This document shows positions 11,717 to 23,921 of a stretch of 64,000 nucleotides of DNA, piece after piece. Position numbers and translations under genes: made by a program. The stretch is from Chenopodium formosanum (lineage: Eukaryota; Streptophyta; Magnoliopsida; Caryophyllales; Amaranthaceae): assembly GCA_024500155.1 (NCBI GenBank), contig CM044877.1, forward strand, positions 82,131,001 to 82,195,000, read 5' to 3'. Each line of letters starts with the position of its first letter. Position 1 is the stretch's first letter. Below the pieces are notes generated by a model. That model was not told the DNA's origin and ran no database searches. It saw only the letters and a list, made by a program, of their open reading frames with translations.

Positions 11717-12029
11717 TGGTAATAAGACAACCCTTCGGACTTCACTTTGTATTGTGGAAATTACGCCTAAACAGAGGTTAGTAGGATAAAGAAATAGTAA
11801 AAGTAATTTAATCATTAAAGTTAACCATGGTTTGCATTTTAATGAACTTTTAACCCAATAAGGCTATAAGACGGAATTTAATTTTATGTAGGGCCATTTG
11901 TGAAATAAATTAAAAGATGGATTGCCAAATATAGGTAGTAAAAATTAAGGGTTACCAATAGAATTTCCCTAAAATATATATATGCAAGTGGGGTTAATGC
12001 GAGAGAGAAATCAATCAATCAATCAATCA

Positions 12030-12092
12030 TCAATAACTATATACTAAAAAGACATATCAGCAATCACATGTGTCATCTCTTAGTGTGTCCTT

Positions 12093-12148
<56 letters not shown>

Positions 12149-12436
12149 GCTAAATGAAATTTTATTAAAGAAACAACTCTTATATACAAAAATAATTCCC
12201 TAACCTTATATAATGTAATTGCGTAAAATAAAAATGATTTGACATATCTTTAACACAAATATTTATATAGCTATAAAAAAATTTCTTAACATAATTTTGA
12301 TATTTTCTACATCATTTTATATCTAACATATCTTTCGTAATCCTTTATTTTGATCAAAATTTGTCAATTATATTTTTAGATTTTGTTTTTAATTATAATG
12401 ATATTTTAATAATAGTTATTGAAAATTATAATATAT
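12030..12436 (+). mobile_element. Helitron relic, same family as 9596-10300, 3' hairpin lost
   Basis: The 5' end repeats the first copy (TC, 'aataactatatactaaaa', 'gacatatcagcaatcac', 'tgtgtcatctct'). It contains a 50-base T-run (12095-12147) and the shared block 'aatagttattgaaaatta' near 12410. Where the first copy continues into the CTAG-hairpin terminus, this one runs into a (TA)n tract, so the replicative 3' end is missing. Confidence 0.6.
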
Positions 12437-12612
12437 ATATATATATATATATAATTGAATTATTTTTTTATGAGAGTTTGACATGTAAGCACTTTAAGAA
12501 ATTGATGACATTATCATTTTTAAATTTTTTTAAAGTGTTAAACCAATTAAAACGAAATACTTGTCAAATTAATAATGCCACGACATTATTGTTAATAAAA
12601 TAAGTTAGCCTA

Positions 12613-12810
12613 GAGTTCGTTTGACATTACTGTGGTTTTATATTTTTTGGTTTTTAAAAGTATATGATATAAGCCCCATAATGAATCAAAAATTATTTAA
12701 ACTTATTAAAATCATGATAATTTTAAAAACTGACAATTGAAAAGTGGAAACAACTTTTTTATTTTTTTTTCAAAAAAAGCAGAAAACTGAAAACCAAATG
12801 CCAAACAAGT
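12613..12810. mobile_element. Degenerate Tourist-like MITE
   Basis: The ends 'agttcgtttgacattactg' and the inverse of 'ccaaatgccaaacaagt' form an imperfect inverted repeat. It shares its whole layout with the better preserved copy at 30252-30466 (GGTTCGTTTGGCATTGCTG type). The flanking trinucleotides have decayed. Confidence 0.55.
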
Positions 12811-13845
12811 TTCCCATTTATTTCCATGTTTATCTCAAACTTGAATTTTCCCATTTTCTTTGCCTCCCGCAAAGGTGTTAGGGTAGGAAATCTGGGATTT
12901 TAATCCCAATGCCAGTGCATAAAAGGGGCAGCCAGCAACGGTGACAGTGACTTGGGCATAGTTAATAGAGCGAGGGAGTCAAAATTTCGAATTTGATTCC
13001 AAGGCAACCGCATTTTACAAGTCTTACATTGACGTGAGTAGTGATGATGACTTATCCAAGGGGCTGCGAATCGGAGAGGTAAACCGGCTGTTTTTTGTGG
13101 AGGCATCTCCATTCATGACTCATTTACATGCACACCTTCAACTACTACTCCGTACTCCGTAGCTTCGAAGGCTTGAGGCCTTAATTACTAAAATAAGGCT
13201 ATGTTAATTACGGAACATGATATCAAAATAATTACGGACAAATGGATAATCCACTTAAATTTTGTCAATATTTGAAATATAATCATATTTTGATGATTCA
13301 TGTGTGCTATTTTGTTAGATTATATTTATCTTTTAATCATCTAATTTAGTAGAACTCTGTAACAAGTGTTTTTTTTTTTGTAGCTGAGTGTAATTTTGGT
13401 GAAGAATTCATTTTCTGATTGAAAGAGAATTTAGTTGAATCAAGTACTACGTAAGAAATTCAATCAAAGTTGCACGGGATAATTAATCAGTAGATTGAAG
13501 TCACTGAAATAGTGACAGTAGAATAGGTGACTTGGTGAATACTTAAAAATCAATTAGCTTAAAAAACGGCATAAGTAATTATGAAGACGCTTTTTCAAAA
13601 GTCGGGGTTGGCAAATTTGCACCGTGCCATGTTTATAGTAACACTAGCAAAAGTGATGGTTAGAGTAGCTTTCAAGATAAGTAAAGATGAGTGGAAGTTG
13701 AAGAAGAGGGCCAACTGTAATCACGAGTGTGTCTGATGACATCAAGCTGCAAGTGCAAGGCAATGGCCATTATTATAATGCTACGACTTGTTGCTCTTTT
13801 CTAACTAAATTTCCCAAAATTAAACTTAATCTGCTGCAAGCAGTC
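12811..13845. other. Upstream region of the receptor-kinase gene
   Basis: About 1 kb with no gene I can support. It presumably contains the promoter and 5' UTR of the kinase gene. No clear TATA box could be assigned. Confidence 0.4.
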
Positions 13846-16800
13846 ATGGTGGCAACAATCAGACTGTTGCTGCTTTGTCTGGTGGGTTTTGCTGAAATTT
13901 ACTTAATCTCGTCTCTTACTGATCCCGGAGATGGTACAGCCTGCAACCTCCTTCCTCCCCGTCCTCTTTTCTTTAGTATTTGAATCTTTCTGTTTTGCAT
14001 TGTCAAGCATTTAGTACCTAACAAATTAATATATCCGATCTTGATCAATATGGGGGCTGTGTACTGTTGTTTATTTACTTTGTTGCCTAAAAGACACTGA
14101 ATGGTGCAGCTGTGTCTTTGTTGCTTAAAAGACACTGAATGTTGTTCATTTATTTTGATGTTCTACTTTGTTGCTTAAAATGGTGCAGCTGCAGCCCTCC
14201 AATCACTAAAAGATCAATGGAAAAACACACCACCTAGCTGGAGCAAGTCAGATGACCCTTGTGCTACTCCATGGGAAGGGGTAATATGCAACAGTTCAAG
14301 GATCACTGCACTGTGAGCATATTATCCTCAATTAATGCTTTTTTTCTACATCATTTCATCCTCATCTTTGAGCTTAATTTAATCAGTATAACTCATTTTT
14401 CCAGGGGTTTATCCACTTTGGGACTTGGAGGTAAACTTAGTGGTGACATTGGTGGACTAACAGAGTTGAGATCCTTGTGAGTATTCTTTTCAGACTATCC
14501 TTTATTCTGGAGGTCAACTTAGGTTACATGTGGCTGCATATAATTAATTATCTAGTTTGGGTTGGGGGATCCCTAAGTGTTATCAATAGAAAACTTACAT
14601 CACTATGTTTATTTGATCCTTAATTGAATACTGAATCTTTGTTGGACTTGTGAAGAACCTGTGATATGGTGAAATCAGGCTCTTTTTTCAAGTTACATGT
14701 ACCAATTTAAAAAAAGTCCTAATGAGATGTTCTTCTGCACACATACACATTATCTACACATAATATATTTGCTTTTATTTACTAGTTTAAAAGCTTGACT
14801 AGACCCGGCAATTATGTAAGTCCATCCCCTGCCTAAAAATGAAAGTCAATCTTGGAGTTTGCTAAGTGTCCCAAGGGACTAATACTCTGAGCTGGTTAAT
14901 TTAAGTTGGGAATTTTGTTGGAAACAAACTTATAAGCCTTTAAAAGAGAAAGTGTCTTATAAAGTAATCTTGGAGGCAAAAACGCATCACTTGCCTGATT
15001 TCATAATCTTGTTGTATTGGATATCAGATTCTCAACTTAAAAACTTGAAAAGAATTACAAACCAAATGATAGGCTTCATGAATATGCGAAGATAATAAAT
15101 ACTCTTAAGTAGTTCAGTCATCCCTTGCTAAGATTAAATTTTTCTATAGTTACTGCTTTGTAAGGTTTGAAATGTATGCTGCATATTGAATTGGACCAAC
15201 ATTTATGGATCATGGTTCTGAATTCCCAAGAAGGCAGAAGGCCTTACAGAAAAATAGCAGAAAGCATAGTATTTTCATAGGCTCTAAACAATAACTTAAA
15301 GGCATCACATAGCTCATTAGTTATGTTGGAGTTTTCTGGTATACCGGCTCAGAAGACTTAAGTTACCTTTCCAAATATATTTGTGGCAGGGATCTCTCTT
15401 TCAATCGGGGTCTCACTGGTTCTTTAACTCCAAGACTAGGAGATCTGCTCAAACTAAATATTCTGTAAGATTTCTCAAACTCCAAATTTATCAAGATTGC
15501 TTTAGTGTAAGCATTTGATCACTATATAAAAGTATACATACTTCTTGCAGAAGTTTCAACCTGGGATTAGGATTAATATTTTAATGTTCAATGCAGGATT
15601 TTGGCGGGCTGTGGTTTCAGTGGTAAAATTCCTCCAGAGCTAGGCAACCTTGCAGAGCTGTCCTTCTTGTAATGATTTGTTCAATGTCATCATCCATATT
15701 TTGATAGTTTCAACTTATTTCTATTGTCTTGGAAGTTTCAAGTTCTTGTAACCATATTATCTTATACAGGGCTCTGAACTCCAACAACTTTACTGGTGAA
15801 ATACCCCACTCTCTAGGTAATCTTTCCAAACTTTACTGGCTGGATCTGGCAGACAACCACTTGACAGGATCTATTCCTGTCTCAACACCTAACACACCAG
15901 GCTTGGATCTCTTGCTGAAGGCAAAACATTTGTGAGTATTTTGTTGATGTCCTTTCATTCACTCTCCTACAATAGGTGGTTAGCAGTTCCAAATATGGAG
16001 CAAAGATGTCCTGACATCCAATTCATAGATAGGTCATATAATTATCCATGCAAGAATGGTAGAACTCACTGTATCCAATTTTGCAGTCACTTCAATAAAA
16101 ATCAGCTTTCTGGTTCAATTCCATCTAAGCTATTCCGTTCAGAGATGATTTTAATCCATGTGTAAGTCTCTTGAGTACTCCATAGGTCCTTAAATTTCTT
16201 CTTTTTCTCTGTTTGTGAGAAATGAGTACATTATCATTACAACATCTTAAGTTTTATTGTCTATGGTTCCGTTTTTGAACAGACTTTTTGACGGAAATCA
16301 ACTAACTGGGCCGATTCCATCCACATTGGGACTTGTTCAGACTCTTGAAGTTCTGTGAGTTGATGATAATCTCATGAGCTGGTCTCAACATCTTATACAC
16401 ATATATATATACCCCCTCCTCTTTTGTTCGACTCACTTACTGTAGGTGCTAAACCGAAAAAAATTGAGGGAGATATTTATTTCATTATTGATTGTTATAT
16501 TTTTGAACTTGTATTTTTGTTTTCTGCAGACGGCTTGATCGGAATTCCTTGACAGGGGAGGTGCCATCTAATCTCAACAATCTCACCAATGTTGTTGAAT
16601 TGTCGGTAGATTTGTGAATTAGATGAAATAAGCTTTTTTCCTTGAACTGTAACAAGTCATAATTGATAATTGAGCCTTTGCTTCCATTTCTCTTTCTTTT
16701 GCATACTTTCAGGAATTTAGGGCACAATAAATTGACTGGTTCATTGCCAGATTTAACAGGGATGGATTCTCTTAGCTATGTGTAAGGAGGAATATTTGGA

Positions 16801-19800
16801 ATTTATTGCAGAAATATTATTCTAAATTTATACATACAGTGTATTTTCTAAATTTATATAGCCTTTTTCATGATGGTTCTTTTCATTCATCATCATAGGG
16901 ACCTGAGCAACAACTCCTTTGACGACTCAGAAGCACCAGAATGGTTCTCAACTTTACTGTCTCTCACTACACTGTATGTTTCTAAGCTAGATTCTCAGCC
17001 ACAAAAATGTTCACTTATCGAATCCGTAACTTTTTGGATGTGGCTTTTACATAATTTTCAGAATCATTGAGTATGGTTCGCTTCAAGGGTCTGTTCCTCA
17101 AAAGTTGTTCAGTGCTCCACAGATGCAGCTTGTGTAAGTAATTTGGTTGGAGCATTAGAGCAAATAGGCATTAGGACAACATACATTTTGTTTTTATTTC
17201 CTTTTTTTCTAAAAGAATTCTTTGTAAAAAATATGGCAGGAAAATGAGAAACAATTCATTCAATGGAACATTGGATATGGGTGATAGCATTGGCCAACAG
17301 CTCCAACTTGTTGATTTTGAAAACAACAAGATTTCCTCAGTGACACTTAGCTCTAGATACACAAATACCTTGATGTGAGAATAAGTTCTTGTGCATTTTC
17401 AATCTTTTTTTTTGTTTTGACTACTCCCTTTCTGGCTGGAGGAGCAATATGCCATGATTGCCAACAGTCACAATTCGCTTTATCTAATAACAGATTGATC
17501 GGAAACCCAGTCTGCATCACTCCACTTTCAAATACTGACTACTGTCAGATTCAGCAGCAAACAAAAAAACCCTATTCAACCAGTATAGCTAATTGTGGAA
17601 GTAAGCAATGTTCAGCAGACCAGAAGCTAAGTCCCCAGAGTTGTGATTGTGCATATCCATATGAAGGGACTATGTATTTTCGAGGACCTTCATTCAGGGA
17701 AGTGACTAATGCAAACTCCTTTCACAAATTGGAAATGAGCTTATGGGTGAAACTTGGCCTAATTCCTGGCTCAGTTTCTCTTCAGAACCCTTTTTTCAAC
17801 ATAGATGACTACCTTCAAGTTCATATCGAAATATTTCCATCTGGCAAAAAATACTTTAATCGATCAGAAATTCTGAGGATTGGCTTTGATCTTAGTAATC
17901 AAACTTTCAAGCCACCCCCAGAGTTTGGACCATACTATTTTATTGCATCACCTTATCTCTTCCCAGGTATTCCATCAGCATCAACATCTTCAATCAGTTA
18001 TGTCTTATGTCCAATGTTTTTTGTTTTTTTTTTTTCAATCATAGACTGATTATTATATGGATGTTGAATATGTTTGCCAGCCACAAACAGAAGAACTGTT
18101 AGTTTGGGCTTCATAGCAGGAATTGCTACAACTTGTACCTTTCTTGTAGTAATGGTTTTGGGAGTAGGCATTTATGCTGTACAGCAGAAAACACGTGCTG
18201 AGAGAGCAATTGGTTTGAGTAGACCATTTGGTAAGCTATTGAGACCGTGCAATTTTCACATAGAACCTCTTGAATTCTGGTTTTGTTGTAGTTTTAATAA
18301 TTCTTATAAACTCATTTTCTGTTGTGCTATTTTGATGCAGTGTCTTGGGGTTCAAGTGGAAAAGACAGTGGTAGTGTTCCACAGTTAAAGGGGGCCAGAT
18401 GGTTTCCATATGATGAACTAAAGAAGTGCACCAATACTTTTTCACAGCGTAATGAAATAGGCTCCGGGGGCTATGGCAAGGTTTGAGTCATCATCACCTA
18501 CCAGCTCATGCTTCCTACTGTTCCCAGTTGAAAACATTTTATATGCGGCTTCTTATCCATTATTTCTCGCAATGATGTTCAGGTGTACAAAGGAGTGCTA
18601 CCTGATGGTCAAAATGTGGCAATCAAGCGAGCTCAGCAAGGATCTATGCAGGGTGGGCATGAATTCAAGACTGAAATTGAATTGCTTTCAAGAGTTCACC
18701 ATAAGAATTTAGTTGGCTTATTGGGTTTCTGTTTTGAACAAGGGGAACAGATGTTGGTGTATGAATATATGCCCAATGGATCGCTCAGAGATAGTTTGTC
18801 TGGTAATTTTTTATCCATTATTAAAATGTTGATGATTGTGAACATTGTAGAGATATTAACTTTATAATACTTAACCTATTGTGCAGGCAGATCTGACATT
18901 CATCTTGATTGGAAGAGAAGACTGCGCATTGCTTTAGGCTCTGCTAGAGGATTAACATATCTTCATGAGCTTGCAAATCCTCCCATAATTCACAGGGATG
19001 TCAAGTCTACCAATATACTTTTAGATGAAAATTTAACAGCCAAGGTTGCAGATTTTGGCTTATGTAAGCTAGTTTCTGATAGCACGAAGGGTCATGTTTC
19101 TACACAGGTCAAAGGAACGCTGGTAGGATTATTGTATTTAGAACTTGTTTCCTTGTGAAATGTTCTCATATCCTCTCTATTTAGATTTGAAGCCATGGAA
19201 AACTTGATTGCTTTTTTTTTTTAAAACCTTTTCAATTAGCATATGTTTGAATCTCACCATTACTTCCACAATCGGTAATAGTATAACACAATTATAAAAT
19301 CCCCTGAAGAAATTTGTGGTTTTTGTTCCCTTTTTTAATCATTAATTTGTTTTGGGTGCGTTGCAGGGTTATCTTGATCCCGAATACTACTTGACACAAC
19401 AATTGACTGAGAAGAGTGATGTATTTAGCTTTGGAGTAGTTATGCTTGAGTTAGTGACTGCCAAGCAACCAATCGAGAAGGGGAAGTACATTGTCCGGGA
19501 GGTCAGAACAAAGATGGACAAGAATGATGAAGAGTTTTGTGGCTTGAAGGTCATGATCGATCCTGTCATAAAAAAAAATCCAAATTTGATTGGGTTTAGT
19601 AAGTTTATTCAGCTAGCAGTGCAATGTGTTGAAGAAACTGCATCGGATCGTCCAACAATGAGTGATGTGGTGAAGGAGATAGAAATTATACTACAAAATG
19701 ATGGGTTAGATACCGGATCGACATCCACGTCCTCATCCGTCAAGGATTTTGGAGCCACCAAAGGTGTCCTCAAGCATCCTTATGATGCCTTAGCAAAGAA

Positions 19801-19882
19801 AGACACCACTTATAGTGCTTATAGTGGTGCCTTTGACTACAGTGGTGGATACTCATTATCACCAAAAATAGAGCCAAAGTAA
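13846..19882 (+). CDS. LRR receptor-like kinase, LRR-VIII-1 (HPCA1/CARD1-like) subfamily, 19 exons, frameshift in exon 12
   Basis: This is a plasma-membrane receptor kinase. Exons: 13846-13933, 14189-14312, 14405-14476, 15390-15464, 15597-15668, 15770-15931, 16087-16161, 16283-16354, 16530-16601, 16713-16781, 16899-16973, 17062-17134, 17240-17374, 17494-17966, 18081-18230, 18341-18480, 18583-18802, 18887-19122, 19367-19882. Exon 1 encodes a signal peptide. Exon 2 gives the N-terminal LRR cap. Exons 3-12 are mostly single LRRs of 69-75 bp. Exon 14 gives a Cys-rich stretch (SCDCAYPYEGTMYF). Exon 15 gives the transmembrane segment. Exons 16-19 give the kinase with GSGGYGKV, VAIK, HRDVKSTN and DFG, all catalytic residues present. 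In the family, hydrogen-peroxide perception is known for HPCA1; applying it here is inference. Oddities: exon 12 is 73 nt because of an A5 run where the conserved frame needs A4, giving a stop early in exon 13. The exon 9 donor is the weak GTCGGT. Confidence 0.85.
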
Positions 19883-20134
19883 CACCTTTTTTTTTCAACT
19901 TATGTCAAACAATTAGTGGTTTAAGGAATGTAATATTTGACATCCCAGCAGGCAATAGCACTATATGACCATTTTTGGGATTGATTATTAAGCTATTGTT
20001 GTTCAAAAACGGAAAAAAAAAAAAAGTTGTACTCTTGCAAATCTTAACAATTGGACTCAACTTTCAGGCAATTTACCGTGTAACCCTAAGGTTATAACAA
20101 TAGTTGTGTATAAAAAAAAAATAATAAAAAAAAG

Positions 20135-20138
<4 letters not shown>

Positions 20139-20195
<57 letters not shown>
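20139..20195. repeat. (TA)n microsatellite
   Basis: A pure TA run directly abutting the 5' end of the Helitron at 20202. Confidence 0.95.
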
Positions 20196-20197
<2 letters not shown>

Positions 20198-20201
20198 TAT
20201 A

Positions 20202-21210
20202 TCATATATTAATATATAAAGCTAAACTTTTAGCCAAGTGACGAGACAGCGACACTTGGCGTTCCAACTTTTTGTCAAGTGTCGTGCCACGTATGATAGA
20301 GTTATATAAAATTCAATTTGTAAGATAAAAAAGTTAGTTTAAAATTTTATTTTCAATCAACTTTGGATATAATTTTAGGATAAAATTGTTAATTTAGAGT
20401 TTTATTTTTGATAAAGTACCAATATTTCATATGTACAAATTGAATTATAATTTTATTCAAAAAATAATTAGATTATAACTCTCATAAATTATCATATAAA
20501 TTTATTTTTTATATCATAATATTTTTTTAGAGCGAAGGAATTAGTTCAAAATGTACCACATCCATGGGTTATAATATATTCTAATCAATTAAAATAATAT
20601 ACTTCACAATCTAATATAACTAGATGAAGCCCGTGCGATGCACGGTTTGTTTGAATTTTAAAAAATAATTTTTTTTATACATATATTTATGTGCTAAAAT
20701 TTGTTATATATTTAGATAAAATTCCTAATATGAAAAGATAATATTTTATATTTAATTAATTTAAATTGGAAAATCTCATCCACCAACTTTGCTTACGTGT
20801 CAGTTAAATTATTTAATTCTAAAAGAAATTAATAATCTCATATTTAATTGGCTACTACTAAAATTTATTATCCTACGTGGCACACTATGAAAATTAGATC
20901 TTACGTAGCTCTCTAAAAACTCGGGAAAAAACTCCCCTTTATATATATATATATATTAGATTTTATTATTGTGTGTAGACCTGTTAATCAGGTTGGGTCA
21001 CGAGTCATTTCAGACAGGGTCAAGAAATGTTTTTCACCAATATTATTATTATTATTAGTCATTACATGTCTGCAAGTTTAAATCGTTACAAAAATACGTC
21101 AATTGCTAACTAATTTTCTATCAATGATATATTTTAAAATTTGACATATAGATTAAAATATATCTTAAAATTTAATAAACAACCCGGGCATCGCACGGGC
21201 ACAAAACTAG
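20202..21210 (+). mobile_element. Non-autonomous Helitron (outer copy)
   Basis: The 5' end is A|TCATATATTAATATATAAAG. The 3' end has a GC hairpin in 'cccgggcatcgcacggg' (about 21183-21200) and CTAG|T at 21207-21210. It encodes no protein. A second, oppositely oriented Helitron lies inside it. Confidence 0.7.
20620..20960 (-). mobile_element. Short Helitron nested in the outer one, opposite orientation (341 bp)
   Basis: On the minus strand it begins A|TCTAATATATATATATA at 20960 and ends with hairpin CCGTGCATCGCACGG followed by CTAG|T at 20620. The flanking A and T are both present. The hairpin resembles that of the outer element, so they are relatives. Confidence 0.7.
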
Positions 21211-21393
21211 TATATATATATAAGAGACAAAGAAGAACGTTTGAGAGAAGAGAAGGTAGATAAAGCAACATATATTTAACAAGCCATAAAAACATTAATG
21301 TTGCCACTCTTGCATTGTTTTATGTACATAGTAAGATTATATATAAAGGGTTCTCCACAGGGAATAAAGGATCGTATCCGCAGGGAATAATGG

Positions 21394-21435
<42 letters not shown>

Positions 21436-22749
21436 TTGACAGCAAAAGAAAAGGGAGGCTACTCCCTAAACTTAGATAAACTAATAGTAACGCAGTGAAA
21501 ATAAGGTAAAATATCATCAATCTTCTTTTTTAGCATCCTGTCTCCTTGTATGCTGGTGTAGTCACTTTGCATCCACCTGAGGATTCTTTTATCTGCAGCC
21601 TCAATCTTCAAGTGCCACAGCTGAAGTCTTCGTGCCTCTTGTAAGCCTTTGAGCACCACACTCAATAACCTTTGGGAATAATGGTTATTAGTACACCGTG
21701 AATAATGTAAAAGGGGTATAAGCTAGTTCGGTCACAACTCACAAGTTGCAGTTGTGGTTAGTTGACTACTTGACAGTTAAATCAAGCTAAGGAAGATACT
21801 ATAGGAAATTTAAGATAAATGCTAGGGGGAAACGAGATTCGACACTAACCAAACCAACATATCAATAAAATAGGCAAACACGAACACAAATTAGTGATAG
21901 AGCATTAAACATTGCCTTCTTTCGAAACCACAACACTATGTCGTTCTTAAGCCAAACTCAACTAATAATTAAGGTAGGCCGCAACAAATTCTCGATGATA
22001 GAAAACAGGATACTAAATTGGGTTTGTATTTCGATCGCTTCGAGAAAGCATACAAACACGACTAATTGGGATTTTCACCTAACTATCGCAACTAAGGCAA
22101 CCGTGCTACTGAAACAAAATAATGTAAGCAAGATATAAATTACATCTAATAATACAAGAAAAGCCTGTCAATTAAACCTCATTTTTCTGAGCAAGATAGA
22201 AATTACATCTAATCATACAAGAAAAACTTGTCAATTAAACCTCATTTTTCAATGCAAGCATAGATAATGAATACGTGAGTATTAACTAATAAGTGGTCAT
22301 CTATGGGCCTATTTTCTTCAGTTTAATTTCAATTCGGTTCAATTCAACTTCAATCAGTTCAGTTCCTAATTTCCTTCTCTCGTAATATTCAACTCTATTC
22401 GGTTTAGTTAACACATGCAAGCACGTACAAAATTAATTATTTAACAATCAATCATCAAACTAAGGTAAACATGCAAGCACATACAAAATTAAACAAGCCA
22501 TAGCTTGGTTTAATCTTCACCTAACCCCTACTATGTACTCGCTAGTCACTGTATATTCACTAAGGGTGCAGTCTATGTACTTGATTTTTACTTATTTGAG
22601 CTTATATCAACTTATTAGAACTTATTTTAATTACAAATTGAACTTGGGTAATTTTGATTAACCTTTTATCACAGCTTATATTTTTCATGAACTTATCTTA
22701 TCTGAACTTAATAACCCTTATTTTTTTTTTAATTTTTTTTTTGAAGTAA
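21211..22749. other. Non-coding spacer with microsatellite and MITE remnants
   Basis: It contains a (TTA)n tract (21395-21435) and several decayed short elements with 'ttcagtttaatttcaattc' motifs (about 22300 and 22560-22710) resembling the Tourist-like MITEs just downstream. A 68-codon minus-strand ORF (21459-21665) is not recognised and has no supporting context. Confidence 0.4.
21395..21435. repeat. (TTA)n microsatellite
   Basis: About 13 uninterrupted trinucleotide units. Confidence 0.95.
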
Positions 22750-22900
22750 GGACCCGTTCTCTTCAGCTTAATTTCAATTTTGTACAATTCAGCTCCTAAT
22801 TTCCTTTTATCATAAATAATTCATTTAAGCTCTATTCAGTACAGTTCAGCTGCAATCAATTTAGTGCAGTCAACTAAGTTCAATATATCAGATTAGATCC
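22750..22900. mobile_element. Tourist-like MITE (151 bp)
   Basis: It begins GGACCCGTTCTCTTC and ends GATTAGATCC, with TAA on both sides (22747-22749 and 22901-22903). The trinucleotide duplication fits PIF/Harbinger-derived MITEs. It is similar in composition to the element at 22959-23100. Confidence 0.65.
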
Positions 22901-22958
22901 TAAGTGGAAATGAGGTGAACATAGAAAATTTTGACAACAATTTTTAAATTCATCATTA

Positions 22959-23100
22959 GGGTCTGTTCACTTCATCTTATTTTCATTTCACTTCTAATAA
23001 ATTCAGTTCAATTTCTAATTTCCTTCTCTCATCAAATACTTAGTTCAATTACAATAAATTAAGTTTAGCTAAGTTCAGGTCAGTAAATTAGAACAGATCC
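22959..23100. mobile_element. Tourist-like MITE (142 bp)
   Basis: The termini GGGTCTGTTC and GAACAGATCC form an inverted repeat flanked by TTA on both sides (22956-22958 and 23101-23103). It is internally rich in 'ttcaattt' motifs shared with 22750-22900. Confidence 0.7.
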
Positions 23101-23261
23101 TTAATCTAACAAGTACGTTGTATATTTTTTAAACTTTAGCACCACACTCCCAAGTCCCTATTCCCTAGTTCCCAGTATACTCCGTATTTTTTCACAAAAC
23201 GGTTGTATAGTTTTCATCGTTGATGAATGCTCATCCAACGATCCAAATTTTAAGAAATGTC

Positions 23262-23381
23262 TGTGATCTGTGTGAGGTGCTCTCAACCAATCAGCTTTCC
23301 TTCTTTTTGATTCCATGTCCTCATTTTGTCCCGTGATCCGTGTGAGGTGCTCTCAACCAATCACATTTTATTCTTTTTAAT
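23262..23381. repeat. 70-bp imperfect direct repeat, two copies
   Basis: 'gtgaggtgctctcaaccaat' occurs in both copies, 70 bp apart, in the sequence beside the gene fragment at 23659-23921. Confidence 0.75.
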
Positions 23382-23658
23382 TAACTGCATTTTTCCTCCC
23401 TTTCTCCGTCATTTATTTTCTGTTTCCTCTTCCACGACTATTGCTTCCTCTCTTAGTTGTCCTCCCCACCTCTGCAATTTCTCCTTCCACCTTAATATCA
23501 TCTGAATGAATTACCAGAATATCGTCTGGGGTTAATTCCTGATACCCATGAGAAGAAGAAGCAGCAGCTTCTTGCGTGTCAAATAATTAATTGTAATTGA
23601 AATTGAATTCGAGGATGAAACATAGAACAACACCGTATTCATTGAAATCAAAGTAGAC

Positions 23659-23921
23659 CTTCGTAAGTGGATGTAATCCTGGTGAGACATAGGGCCGTCA
23701 ATATCATCATCGAATTCAATTTGGGATTGGCGGGGATTGGTGGATCGCTGACGACGTCGTTTAGGATTGACAGCGGGTGCCGGCGAATCGTTAGACGGCG
23801 TAGCATTACCGGCACCGGTGACGGCATTGTAAGCATGAAGATTCTGAAGAATGGAGGAGAGGCTGTAAGCTCTTTTGTAAGCAAAGGAAGGGTTCTTGTA
23901 CAAATTCGACCGATTCGACAT
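23659..23921 (-). pseudogene. Unidentified first-exon fragment
   Basis: From ATG 23921 (MSNRSNLYKNPSFAYKRAYS) a frame of about 87 codons runs to a plausible splice donor (AG|GTCTAC) at 23658. It has a helix-like LSSILQNLHAYNAVTG segment, a basic KRRRQRS patch and an acidic DDDIDGPMSHQDYI end. Codon-like composition and the donor suggest a real 5' exon. I do not recognise the family and see no matching downstream exon on the minus strand, so it is probably a fragment. An upstream in-frame ATG at 23933 is also possible. Confidence 0.4.

Noticed and set aside
21459..21665. 68-codon minus-strand ORF as a gene
   Set aside because: No recognisable family, no leader or splice context, surrounded by repeats.
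22561..22712. Further Tourist-like MITE
   Set aside because: The ends look inverted (TAAGGGT...ACCCTTA), but the flanking trinucleotides do not form a direct duplication.
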